64,000 nt of DNA. Source: Calditrichota bacterium (GTDB lineage Bacteria > Calditrichota > Calditrichia > Calditrichales > Calditrichaceae). Position 1 is the first letter of the stretch. Every line of letters starts with the position of its first letter. The stretch is from assembly GCA_024278755.1 (NCBI GenBank), contig JAJRSO010000019.1:1-64000 (forward strand). The letters run 5' to 3'. The notes beneath the pieces are model-generated. The model had not been told where the DNA came from, searched no databases, and saw only the letters and a program-made list of their open reading frames with translations. Below are positions 18,446 to 26,100 of the stretch, one piece after another. The position numbers were made by a program, and so were the translations under genes.

Positions 18446-19780
18446 TTAAACGATATGAATACCCTTGGCGTCAATCAACTGAACGGCGCCGTCTACACTG
18501 GCATGCACCGGGCAGCCCAAATCGGCTTCCGCCACATTTGCCAGCAGGTCGCCCTTTTTTACCTTTTGGCCCGTGCTAACCTGCGGAGAGGCGGGAGCGC
18601 CCACGTGGGAGTTCATGGGAATGACCGCTTTTTTAAAGTTGCTTTCTGTCTTCAAAAACTTGGCATGCCGATCGTATTTTTTTATATCAAGACGCTGATA
18701 CACTTTGGGAATGGGCACTTCCCGGCCCTTACGCACCGGGTGTACCGGACGAAATAACATCTCCAGTTCGGCTGCCGTGCGCGAAAGATTGTTTTCACGC
18801 AGCGTCTGTTTGGCGTCCACACAAATACTTTTTGGGTCCAATCCCTCCGGGCAAGCAATCAGCGTACAGACATTGCATTCGCAGCAGTACTGCGCCCATA
18901 AGCTTCCGCGGTCTTTGGCTTCGCCGGTCATGAGCAGGGTACGCATTACCTTGTGCGGTTCGATGGGATAACCCAGTAAATAGCGCGGACACATTTCGGT
19001 ACACATGGAACACTGATCGCACTGACCGTGCCCGATACGGGTATAGGTTTCTTTTGATTTACTTTTGTGTTTCACCAGAAAATGATCTTCCGGCAGAACA
19101 ATCACGCCGCCGTTTGTTTTGGAAACCGGAACGGTTAAATCCCGTTCAAGTCCGCCCATCATTACCCCGCCGGTCAACACCACCGGGTGAGCCGTAGTCG
19201 CGCCGCCGGCCAGAGTGATACAATCGGCCAGGGAAGTTCCCACCGGTACCACCGTCGTTAACGGATTTTTAACTTCTCCGGTAATGGTTACATATTTATC
19301 CACAACGGGGCGGTTTTCATCCGCCGCTTTGGCAATGTTGACGATGGTTTCCACATTATCCACCACACAGCCCACCTGCAAAGGAATGCCGCCTGGGGGA
19401 ATCTGTCGTCCGGTTATTTCGTAAACCAGAACATATTCATCTCCCGCCGGATAGACATCATCGTAAATAAAGAGCGCCATCCCTTTCGGTTCGGCCAAAG
19501 AACGTAGCATTTCCGCCACATCCGCATTTTTCTTTTTAACGGCAATGGTCACTTTTTTCGCGGAGGTTAGCTCCCGCATAATTTCCAGTCCGCGGATTAA
19601 GGCCTGCGGCTCCTGAAGCATTACCGAACGGTCTTTATACAAAAGCGGTTCGCATTCGGCGCCGTTGGCGATAATATGTTCCACATTGGCGTCTAATTTT
19701 TTATAGGTGGGGAAACCCGCGCCGCCGGCGCCGATAACCCCGGCCGTACGAATTTTTTGGAGTGTCTCTTGTTTGTTCAT
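18446..19780 (-). CDS. pduS: PduS/RnfC-like electron-transfer flavo-iron-sulfur protein
   Basis: 444-residue microcompartment redox protein. N-terminal NADH/FMN-binding region of the RnfC/NuoF type ('VIGAGGAGFPTYKKL', 'NGAECEPLLYKD'), an SLBB-like segment ('KYVTITGEVKNPLTTVVPVGTSL'), then two [4Fe-4S] ligand sets ('CDQCSMCTEMCP' and 'CCECNVCTLIACP') and a C-terminal biotinyl/lipoyl-like barrel ('GAPASPQVSTGQKVKKGDLLA'). In the Pdu system PduS is a cobalamin reductase; with PduT it may instead move electrons across the shell to recycle NAD. No B12 enzyme or cobalamin gene is in the window. It starts 175 nt after eutJ, separated by a small stem-loop. Confidence 0.93.
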   Translation of the reverse strand: MNKQETLQKIRTAGVIGAGGAGFPTYKKLDANVEHIIANGAECEPLLYKDRSVMLQEPQALIRGLEIMRELTSAKKVTIAVKKKNADVAEMLRSLAEPKGMALFIYDDVYPAGDEYVLVYEITGRQIPPGGIPLQVGCVVDNVETIVNIAKAADENRPVVDKYVTITGEVKNPLTTVVPVGTSLADCITLAGGATTAHPVVLTGGVMMGGLERDLTVPVSKTNGGVIVLPEDHFLVKHKSKSKETYTRIGHGQCDQCSMCTEMCPRYLLGYPIEPHKVMRTLLMTGEAKDRGSLWAQYCCECNVCTLIACPEGLDPKSICVDAKQTLRENNLSRTAAELEMLFRPVHPVRKGREVPIPKVYQRLDIKKYDRHAKFLKTESNFKKAVIPMNSHVGAPASPQVSTGQKVKKGDLLANVAEADLGCPVHASVDGAVQLIDAKGIHIV

Positions 19781-19917
19781 TAACAGAACCTTTAATTTCT
19801 TTGCCCGGCAGGTTTGCCGCGTCTAAAATCCGACTTCGTTAATCAGGAACCAATAAAAATTCTGCCTTAAGATTAACGATTACAGCGCAATAAAAACCCA
19901 ACCTCTTTTTTTAATAG

Positions 19918-19942
19918 CTTCCCGAAAAATCCATTCGGGAAG
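19918..19942. other. Stem-loop between eutJ and pduS
   Basis: Nine-base arms CTTCCCGAA and TTCGGGAAG around a 7-nt loop in the 175-bp gap between eutJ and pduS. There is no run of T after it in the direction of the operon, so it is more likely an RNA processing or stability element than a full terminator. It could separate expression of the upstream shell/enzyme genes from pduS-pduT. Confidence 0.45.
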
Positions 19943-19955
19943 AATGATAAATTTT

Positions 19956-20777
19956 TTATCCTTTACCATACGAAGCGATGGCCAGCGGCGTTAAATACAA
20001 CGGATGATAGGGCATGATGATTTCCAAACCTTCTAACTCTTCTTTAAAAACGCGGTCTGCCCCTGGGAAACAACAGGTACCGCCGGAAAAATAGAGCTGC
20101 TTTACATTTTTATCTTTGATATGTCCAAGCACAATAGCACTCATCTTTTGAAACACAGGAGCGATAACCGCGCGTATCTCGTCGGCCGGTCCGTTGCGTT
20201 TCAATTTTTCGGCCTGCTCATAACTGATTTTGCGGTTACCGGCAAGGGTTAGCGTCATATGCCTGCCGCCGGTCGCTTCATCCGCCGTATAAACAATTTC
20301 TTTTTTTTGAACAATGGAAATCCCGGTCGTTCCCCCGCCGATATCTACCACGGCGCCCTCTTCTATTTCCAGCAGATGCACCACGCTCGAAGGCTCGTCC
20401 ACCACTGCTTCCACCTGAAGTCCGGCGGCAATCAGTACATTTTTTGATGTGCGCGGATCCGTTCCGGGCGGATAAGAGGTTACGGCCGAATCAATTTTAA
20501 TGTGTAATTTTTGTTCCGCCCGTTGCACCAGTCGCTTAACAATTTCAACGGCGCCCCAGTAATCCAGCACCACTCCGTCGCGCACCACCTCGGCCCATTC
20601 TAAAAAAGCGGCCAGCGGCCGGCCGGCTTCATCGATAACAATCAGCACGATATCCGCTGTACCGAGATCGATTCCGCTTCGAAAAACCTTAGGCGTCGAA
20701 ACCGGTTGATCGTTGTTAACGATACGCTCGATTTCCTTTAAATGTCCATTGATTAAATCCGGTAGCGCCGACATCAT
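19956..20777 (-). CDS. eutJ: EutJ-like actin/Hsp70-fold chaperone of the microcompartment
   Basis: 273-residue ATPase of the actin/Hsp70 superfamily. Phosphate-1 loop 'SGIDLGTADIVLIVID', phosphate-2 loop 'GAVVDIGGGTTGISIV', and adenosine motif 'LYFSGGTCCFPG' are visible. EutJ proteins accompany ethanolamine-type microcompartments and are thought to act as chaperones, though the client is not established. Its ATG overlaps the pduP stop by 4 nt (ATGA), showing translational coupling with the aldehyde dehydrogenase. Length is as in EutJ. Confidence 0.92.
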   Translation of the reverse strand: MMSALPDLINGHLKEIERIVNNDQPVSTPKVFRSGIDLGTADIVLIVIDEAGRPLAAFLEWAEVVRDGVVLDYWGAVEIVKRLVQRAEQKLHIKIDSAVTSYPPGTDPRTSKNVLIAAGLQVEAVVDEPSSVVHLLEIEEGAVVDIGGGTTGISIVQKKEIVYTADEATGGRHMTLTLAGNRKISYEQAEKLKRNGPADEIRAVIAPVFQKMSAIVLGHIKDKNVKQLYFSGGTCCFPGADRVFKEELEGLEIIMPYHPLYLTPLAIASYGKG

Positions 20778-22171
20778 ACGATTCTGAAATGGTCAACAAT
20801 AACACAGCGCCGGGAGCGGACAAAACTTCTCGCAGAGGTAACGCCTTCGCCGGTAGGCGTTGTAATGGTCATAGAGGTCCAGCCTTCGCCGCCAAGACCC
20901 AACCCGGCAAGACAGGGGCCGTTTTTAACAAAAATACTGGTGTTAATTTCATTCGCCATACGATGCATATTATCAATATTTTTCGAATGCATCGCCGCCG
21001 TGTGCTTCAAGCCCCGTTCTAATTCCACGGCAAAATCGATGGCCTGGTTAGCGTCCCTGGCCCGGATGAGCGGAATGACCGGCATCATTAATTCAACTTG
21101 GGCAAAAGGATGATTTTTTTCGGTTTCTACAAAAAGCAGACGGGTGTCTTCAGGAACGTTTAACCCGATTGCTTTGGCAAAAAGGCTGGCATTGCGTCCT
21201 ACCCAATCACGGCTGACCCGGGGGTTTTCCGCCGGGTATTTTTCAAAAATAATTTTCGCCAGCGCTTCCGCCTGGGCGGCACTTAATTCTACCGCTTTGT
21301 TTTTTTTCATTTCCGCTTTCAACTGATTCACGATCAAATCAACGGCAATGATTTCCTTTTCATCGGCACAGATAATATTGTTATCAAACGAAGCGCCGTA
21401 GACGATGTCCCGAGCTGCGCGGGCAATATCGGCCGTTTCATCCACCACAACAGGCGGATTACCGGCCCCGGCCGCCATCAGACGTTTATTGGTGGTTTTG
21501 CGGGCCGCTTCCACCACGCCTTCTCCCCCGGTGACCACCAACAGATGGATGCCCGGATAGACAAATAATTGCTGGGCCGATTCGATGGATGGCGTGCGTA
21601 CGGTGGTAAGTAAATTATTGGGCCCGCCAACCTGAATGATGGCTTCGTTTAACAGACTGATGGTACGCTGAGAGGTTTTCGCCGCGGCAGGGTGCGGAGC
21701 GAAAACAACAGAATTGCCCGCCGCCACCATACTGATTCCATTATTAATGATAGTTGCCGCCGGATTGGTGGATGGCGTAACCGAGGCAATGACGCCCCAG
21801 GCTGCATTTTCGGTTAGCGTTAATCCCCGGTCGCCGGATAGGGCTTCGGGACGCAGGTCTTCGATTCCGGGCGTGCCTTCCGCCTGGGAAATATTCTTTT
21901 TAATCTTATCTTCAACCCGGCCCATCCCGGTTTCGGCCACGGCGGTTTCGGCCAGTTCGCGCGCATACTGTACGCCGGCCCGGCGCATGGCGGCAATAAT
22001 TTTACCGCGCAGTTCCAGGTTGTGAATTTTTTTCTGCGCTTCCGTCGCCGCCTGAACCGCTTCGTCCAGGGTTTCAAATATACCGAACTGCGCAGTGGCA
22101 GAAGCGGCGCTGTTTAAACGCTGTAAAACCGTATCCACAATACGGTTAATTTCCTGCGTATTTAAATCCAT
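20774..22171 (-). CDS. pduP: CoA-acylating aldehyde dehydrogenase (PduP/EutE-like)
   Basis: Oxidises an aldehyde to acyl-CoA with NAD+ inside the microcompartment. The N-terminal 18 residues ('DLNTQEINRIVDTVLQRL') form an amphipathic helix of the encapsulation-peptide type, followed by a short linker. The ALDH core shows 'VTPSTNPAATIINN', 'VVTGGEGVV' and the catalytic cysteine in 'NNIICADEKE'. The start is the ATG at 22171, eight bases after AAGGA; a TTG two codons upstream is a weaker choice. 465 residues is normal. The real aldehyde (acetaldehyde, propionaldehyde or other) cannot be read from sequence alone. Confidence 0.95.
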   Translation of the reverse strand: MDLNTQEINRIVDTVLQRLNSAASATAQFGIFETLDEAVQAATEAQKKIHNLELRGKIIAAMRRAGVQYARELAETAVAETGMGRVEDKIKKNISQAEGTPGIEDLRPEALSGDRGLTLTENAAWGVIASVTPSTNPAATIINNGISMVAAGNSVVFAPHPAAAKTSQRTISLLNEAIIQVGGPNNLLTTVRTPSIESAQQLFVYPGIHLLVVTGGEGVVEAARKTTNKRLMAAGAGNPPVVVDETADIARAARDIVYGASFDNNIICADEKEIIAVDLIVNQLKAEMKKNKAVELSAAQAEALAKIIFEKYPAENPRVSRDWVGRNASLFAKAIGLNVPEDTRLLFVETEKNHPFAQVELMMPVIPLIRARDANQAIDFAVELERGLKHTAAMHSKNIDNMHRMANEINTSIFVKNGPCLAGLGLGGEGWTSMTITTPTGEGVTSARSFVRSRRCVIVDHFRIV

Positions 22172-22359
22172 ACACAATTTCCTTCGGTATTCCTATCGCA
22201 TACAAGCAGTAAATCAGCCACAAACTACCACAGATTTTCACAGATAGATAGAAATAATATTTGATAAAACAAATCGCTTCGTGAAATTCGTTTTATTTCG
22301 TTATGAAGGATTTTACTTACTTCTTTCATAACTGTTTATAAGCGAAATCTATGCGCGGT

Positions 22360-22647
22360 TTAGTCCATTTTCCCGTCAAATTTAATGGGAAAAACATCGT
22401 CCAAATCATTATGCTGACGCGGAATCACGTGTACCGCTACCAGCTCGCCCACTCGTTCGGCCGCTGCCGCACCGGCGTCCGTTGCCGCTTTACAGGCCGC
22501 CACATCGCCGCGTACCAACGCCGTAACATAGCCGCCGCCGATTTGTTCGTAGGCAATCAGTTTTACGCGGGCTGCTTTTACCATAGCGTCTGCCGCTTCA
22601 ATTAAACCGACCAGGCCTTTGGTCTCAATCATTCCTAATGCTTCCAT
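22360..22647 (-). CDS. BMC-H shell protein (PduA/EutM-like), copy 2
   Basis: 95-residue single-domain hexameric shell protein: '[24 protein letters not shown]' and '[32 protein letters not shown]' are canonical, with the pore segment 'YEQIGGGYV'. It is almost identical to the neighbouring copy at 22699-22983, differing in a few surface positions (for example 'KLIAYEQ' against 'ELVSYEQ') and in the C-terminal tail ('[13 protein letters not shown]'). AAGGAG precedes the ATG. It lies 51 nt downstream of its twin and upstream of pduP. Confidence 0.96.
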   Translation of the reverse strand: MEALGMIETKGLVGLIEAADAMVKAARVKLIAYEQIGGGYVTALVRGDVAACKAATDAGAAAAERVGELVAVHVIPRQHNDLDDVFPIKFDGKMD

Positions 22648-22698
22648 CGAGCGCTCCTTGGTTATCTAAGTAAGTTGTTTTCTATCTTAATGAATCGT

Positions 22699-22983
22699 TT
22701 ACTTTTTCCCTTTTACGGTAAGTGGAAAAACACCTTCCAAATCATCGTGGGGACGCGGAATTACGTGAACCGCCACCAGCTCGCCAATACGTTCGGCCGC
22801 CGCCGCGCCGGCGTCCGTTGCCGCTTTACAGGCCGCCACATCACCGCGCACCAGCGCCGTTACGTAACCGCCGCCGATTTGTTCGTACGAAACCAGTTCT
22901 ACCCGCGCTGCTTTCACCATGGCGTCCGCAGCCTCGATAAGACCAACCAGCCCTTTGGTTTCGATCATTCCTAATGCTTCCAT
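22699..22983 (-). CDS. BMC-H shell protein (PduA/EutM-like), copy 1
   Basis: 94-residue hexameric shell protein with the same signature as the adjacent copy: '[24 protein letters not shown]', pore 'YEQIGGGYV', and '[18 protein letters not shown]' leading to a short basic tail ('LTVKGKK'). These proteins tile the facets and their central pores pass small substrates. GGGAG precedes the ATG. The tandem pair points to a recent duplication; the different tails may alter assembly or cargo contacts. Confidence 0.96.
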   Translation of the reverse strand: MEALGMIETKGLVGLIEAADAMVKAARVELVSYEQIGGGYVTALVRGDVAACKAATDAGAAAAERIGELVAVHVIPRPHDDLEGVFPLTVKGKK

Positions 22984-23108
22984 TTATTTCTCCCTCTGGT
23001 TAGAATTTTCCTGCTTTATTGAATACTTTTCGAATTATTTTTTCAATCTCCGTTATAGAGAACACGGAACTTTTTATGTTTTCAAAACCGAAATCACACG
23101 ACCCGGCT

Positions 23109-24080
23109 TTAGTCCAAACAAGAGGCCAGTATGATGCCATTTACAATCTCATCACCGGCGCTTTCCCCGCTAATATGGTATAACGGGGTTTTTAAACCCT
23201 GGATAAACGGACCAAAGACCTGATACCCGGCAAGATGCTGCGCCATTTTAATTCCGATGTCCACCGCACTTAACGATGGAAAAACAAACACATTGGCCCG
23301 TCCCTCCAATCGTCCTTCGGGCATTTTCTGCATCGCCACCCGCGGCGTAACGGCCGCATCAAACTGCACTTCGCCGTCTACGAGCAAACCGGGTCGTTTC
23401 TCCCGAACCAGTTTGAGCGCATCCACTACTTTCTGCGCCAGAGGATGCTCCGCCGAACCGGCCGTTGAAAATGATAGCATCGCGACGCGCGCTTCTTGTC
23501 CGCTTAGTTGTTCATAGCTTTTTCCCGTAGCAATGGCAATATCCGCCAGTTGCGCTTCCGTTGGCCTCGGAACAATCAGACCATCGGCAAAAAAAAACGT
23601 CTGTTCGTTATCCGGGGCAACCAGAATATAAAACCCCGAAACCGTTTGGATATCGTCTTGCAATCCGGTAAGCCGGAGGCCCGCATCCACGATGTTGCCG
23701 ACGGCGCTTGCGGTTGCGCACAGATCGTTGCTCTTGCGGGATAGCCAATCGGCCGCGTACCAGAATGGTTTTTTAAGCAACGCGGCGGCTTCCCTGCGCG
23801 TAAGGCCCTTGTCTTTTTGTTTGTCACAGAATGCGCGTACCAAGTGATCAAACTGCGGATCGTGTTCCGGTTTGCGGACTTTGATACCGTTGGTACGCAG
23901 TTTCGCCGCCGAAGCGACCTCTCGTATCCGCACCGGGCTGCCGATTAAAATCGGCTCGGCCAGCCTGTTATCTTTTAAGTAGCGCGCCGCCCGAAGTACC
24001 CGTAAATCCAGCGCATCCGGCAACAGCACCGTTTTCGGTTTTTTCAAACAAAGCTGTTTGCAGCGCTCCAGCAGTTCCAA
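23109..24080 (-). CDS. eutD: Phosphate acetyl/acyltransferase (EutD/Pta catalytic domain)
   Basis: 323-residue enzyme of the PTA_PTB family converting acyl-CoA and phosphate to acyl-phosphate and CoA, which recycles CoA for PduP and leads to ATP. Family features include 'KTVLLPDALDLRVLRAARYL', 'FFFADGLIVPRPTEAQLADIAIAT', 'VAMLSFSTAGSAEHPLAQKV', 'DGEVQFDAAVTPRVA' and 'GRANVFVFPSLSAVDIGIKMAQ'. It is of EutD length and not related to PduL. The start is a TTG at 24080 nine bases after GGAG; the gene begins 13 nt after the small upstream ORF. Confidence 0.9.
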   Translation of the reverse strand: MELLERCKQLCLKKPKTVLLPDALDLRVLRAARYLKDNRLAEPILIGSPVRIREVASAAKLRTNGIKVRKPEHDPQFDHLVRAFCDKQKDKGLTRREAAALLKKPFWYAADWLSRKSNDLCATASAVGNIVDAGLRLTGLQDDIQTVSGFYILVAPDNEQTFFFADGLIVPRPTEAQLADIAIATGKSYEQLSGQEARVAMLSFSTAGSAEHPLAQKVVDALKLVREKRPGLLVDGEVQFDAAVTPRVAMQKMPEGRLEGRANVFVFPSLSAVDIGIKMAQHLAGYQVFGPFIQGLKTPLYHISGESAGDEIVNGIILASCLD

Positions 24081-24093
24081 TCCGGCTTCTCCG

Positions 24094-24402
24094 CTATTTG
24101 GCGTATTCCATCAGGACTTCCGTCGTCACCTCTTTGATGACGTCTAACTGCCGTTTCTCCGGCGGCAGGCGATCGATGACCTTTTCCACAACCAGCCGCA
24201 CGAGGTTTTCACTGATTTCTATTTTAGAAACCGGCGGCGCGTCGTCCGGCACAACAGCTTCCTCTCTCAGCCGGATACCGAGTTCTTTGGCTCTTGTCCT
24301 GGCCTCGTCGGTCACCATGGTTGTTTTCGGCGGAGCCGCTAATTCCTTAAGCCCGTCTTTGTGCGCCCGTTCCACCGTTAAAACCGAAATCAGTTTTCTC
24401 AT
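24094..24402 (-). CDS. Small BMC-associated protein, unknown
   Basis: 102 residues, no firm family. The N-terminal half reads 'VERAHKDGLKELAAPPKTTMVTDEARTRAKELGIRL'. It resembles the short module found at the start of some microcompartment-associated proteins, of general form 'G.K.L.....T.VT..AR..A.ELGI'. The C-terminal half is a predicted helix ('NLVRLVVEKVIDRLPPEKRQLDVIKEVTTEVLMEYAK') resembling an amphipathic encapsulation-type helix. It lies 9 nt after parA and 13 nt before eutD. Because McdB adaptors are small and encoded beside McdA/ParA, it could be a ParA adaptor; that is inference from position. Confidence 0.6.
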   Translation of the reverse strand: MRKLISVLTVERAHKDGLKELAAPPKTTMVTDEARTRAKELGIRLREEAVVPDDAPPVSKIEISENLVRLVVEKVIDRLPPEKRQLDVIKEVTTEVLMEYAK

Positions 24403-24411
24403 ATTTTTATC

Positions 24412-25176
24412 CTACAGTTTAATGCGCTTTAAGATTTCTTCCGCAAGCGCGCGGTATTCTTTGGAGCCACGGGCCGACGGGGCGTATTTTAAAATGGGCT
24501 CCTGAGCGTTATAGGCCTCGATCAGTTTACTGTTCACACCGATGACCGTATCGAACACCTTTTTACCCATCTGTTTTTGAATGAGCTGGTACACCTCTTT
24601 GGCCACGTTGGTACGGCGGTCGTAATGCGTGCCGAAATACCCCAAAATTTTTAAACGCGGATTCAGATGGCGCTGCGCTTTGGCGATGGTACGGTTGGTG
24701 ACTTCCAGACCGCTCATAGCCAGGTATTGTGTCTGCACAGGGACCAGGGCATAGTCGGCGATGGCCAAAGCGTTTAAGGCCAAGGTGCCCATATTGGGCG
24801 GACTGTCAAACAGAATAATATCGTATTTATTGGGAAAGCTGCGCCGTTCCAAAAAAAACTCGGTATCTTCTTCCTGCTGAATTTCTTCATAAAATTCGCT
24901 TAAAGCCGGCTCCGATGGCAGCACAAACAGGTTTTCCATCTTAGCCGGATAGATATAATCGCCGAGGCTGCGGTTCTGCGCAATCAGGAAATCACAAATA
25001 GTGCGGTGCTTGTTTTCCTTTTTGTCGAAACCGAGATGGATGGAGGCACTGGCCGACGGATCTAAATCCACCAGCAGAACCCGCGGGCCGAATTTTGCCA
25101 GCCAGGCGGCAATATTTACGGCGCTGGTGGTTTTACCCACGCCGCCCTTGTTATTAATTACGACAATATACTTCAT
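24412..25176 (-). CDS. ParA/MinD-family ATPase, likely microcompartment positioning (McdA-like)
   Basis: 254-residue Walker ATPase with deviant Walker A including the signature lysine, 'NKGGVGKTTSAVNIA' (8-22), A' region 'LLVDLDPSASAS', and Walker B 'DIILFDSPPNMG'. C-terminal 'GTHYDRRTNVAKEVYQLI' matches ParA/Soj proteins. Inside a BMC operon the parallel is McdA, which spaces carboxysomes over the nucleoid. It overlaps the stop of the EutK-like shell gene by 4 nt (ATGA) and precedes the small 102-residue protein. No ParB or parS-type site was recognised. Confidence 0.92.
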   Translation of the reverse strand: MKYIVVINNKGGVGKTTSAVNIAAWLAKFGPRVLLVDLDPSASASIHLGFDKKENKHRTICDFLIAQNRSLGDYIYPAKMENLFVLPSEPALSEFYEEIQQEEDTEFFLERRSFPNKYDIILFDSPPNMGTLALNALAIADYALVPVQTQYLAMSGLEVTNRTIAKAQRHLNPRLKILGYFGTHYDRRTNVAKEVYQLIQKQMGKKVFDTVIGVNSKLIEAYNAQEPILKYAPSARGSKEYRALAEEILKRIKL

Positions 25177-25859
25177 TTACCCTGTCTGCCGTTTATTAAA
25201 AAATACCTTTTTTGAACCTTTTCAACCACGCCGCGATCCATCAGCTTTTTAATCAGAACCCGAATTTCCGCCGCTGGCTTTTTAAACGCTTCGGATAGTT
25301 GGGTAAGCGTAATTCCCCTCGGCGCCGCTTTAATCAAATGCAGAAGTTTTTCCTGGGGAGAAAATGAATCCGTTTTCTTAACGGTTTTGCGCAGCTTTTG
25401 GGGTGCTGTTTCCGTTTTTTCCGGGGCCTGTTTTTTGGGTGCGGCTTTTTTTACAGCAGGCGTTGATTTTTTTTGTTTACGGACAGGAGCGTTCCTTTTC
25501 CCTTTTTCTTCCGTAGGCGTTACTTCTGATTTCTTTTCCCGAATGGACTCTGCCGCTTTAGCCTGTTTTTTCTTTTTTCGTCCGCCGAGATACTGCGATA
25601 CCAACTGCTCCGTATCGTCATAGGGATTGGAAATGACGTGTGCGGAAACCAGCTCACCAATGCGATCGGCTGCGGCGCATCCGGCGTCCACCGCGGCACG
25701 ACAGGCGTCCAGACGGCCTTTAACGATTACCATCACCAAGGCGCCGCCCGCTTTTCGCCGGCTAACGATCTCCACTTTTGCCGCTTTCAGCATGGCGTCG
25801 GCCGCTTCAATAGCCGCGATAAAACCCCGTGTTTCCACAAATCCATAAGAGAAATTCAT
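25173..25859 (-). CDS. EutK-like shell protein: BMC domain, basic linker, winged helix
   Basis: 228 residues with three parts. Residues 1-90 are a BMC domain ('YGFVETRGFIAAIEAADAMLKAAKVEIV', 'KGRLDACRAAVDAGCAAADRIGELVSAHVI'). Residues about 105-170 are a linker very rich in Lys/Arg/Pro/Ala ('GGRKKKKQAKAAE', 'KKAAPKKQAPEK'). The last 55 are a winged helix-turn-helix ('EKLLHLIKAAPRGITLTQL' then 'GVVEKVQKRYFLI'). E. coli EutK has the same BMC plus C-terminal HTH order, but with a much shorter connection. The ATG at 25859 is chosen over a TTG six codons earlier. It is the first gene of the operon. The basic linker and wing suggest nucleic-acid contact, which is inference. Confidence 0.88.
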   Translation of the reverse strand: MNFSYGFVETRGFIAAIEAADAMLKAAKVEIVSRRKAGGALVMVIVKGRLDACRAAVDAGCAAADRIGELVSAHVISNPYDDTEQLVSQYLGGRKKKKQAKAAESIREKKSEVTPTEEKGKRNAPVRKQKKSTPAVKKAAPKKQAPEKTETAPQKLRKTVKKTDSFSPQEKLLHLIKAAPRGITLTQLSEAFKKPAAEIRVLIKKLMDRGVVEKVQKRYFLINGRQGK

Positions 25860-25960
25860 AAGCAGTAAATTAAACAAATATTTAGACTACAATCAAGAGG
25901 AAAGTGGGGCGGAAATGTTATACTAATCCGGAGCTACTTAAAACGGATATAATGTTTCAC

Positions 25961-26018
25961 TAGTATCCGGTTAAATAAAAATGTTCTTTTTATAAGAGAA
26001 ACCGGGTTTATTATTTTG
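25961..26018 (+). repeat. MITE-like element copy 2, left part
   Basis: Begins with TAGTATCCGGTTAAATAAAA, one mismatch from the left end of the element at 1106, and stays alignable with small gaps through TTATTTTG at 26018. There the match stops at a G directly followed by TT. The continuation of the element is found only at 28163, after the restriction-modification genes. It lies about 100 nt upstream of the BMC operon start, in the region that should hold its promoter. Confidence 0.8.
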
Positions 26019-26100
26019 TTACGTGCTTTTTTTATAGAAGAAAATCCTCTTATTGTTGTTAATATTTGTAGATAGCATTAAAAAAGATTAAATTTTATCT

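Noticed and set aside
25387-25868. Plus-strand ORFs across the EutK-like gene
   Set aside because: These are antisense shadows of the repetitive Lys/Ala/Pro-coding linker and the BMC domain.
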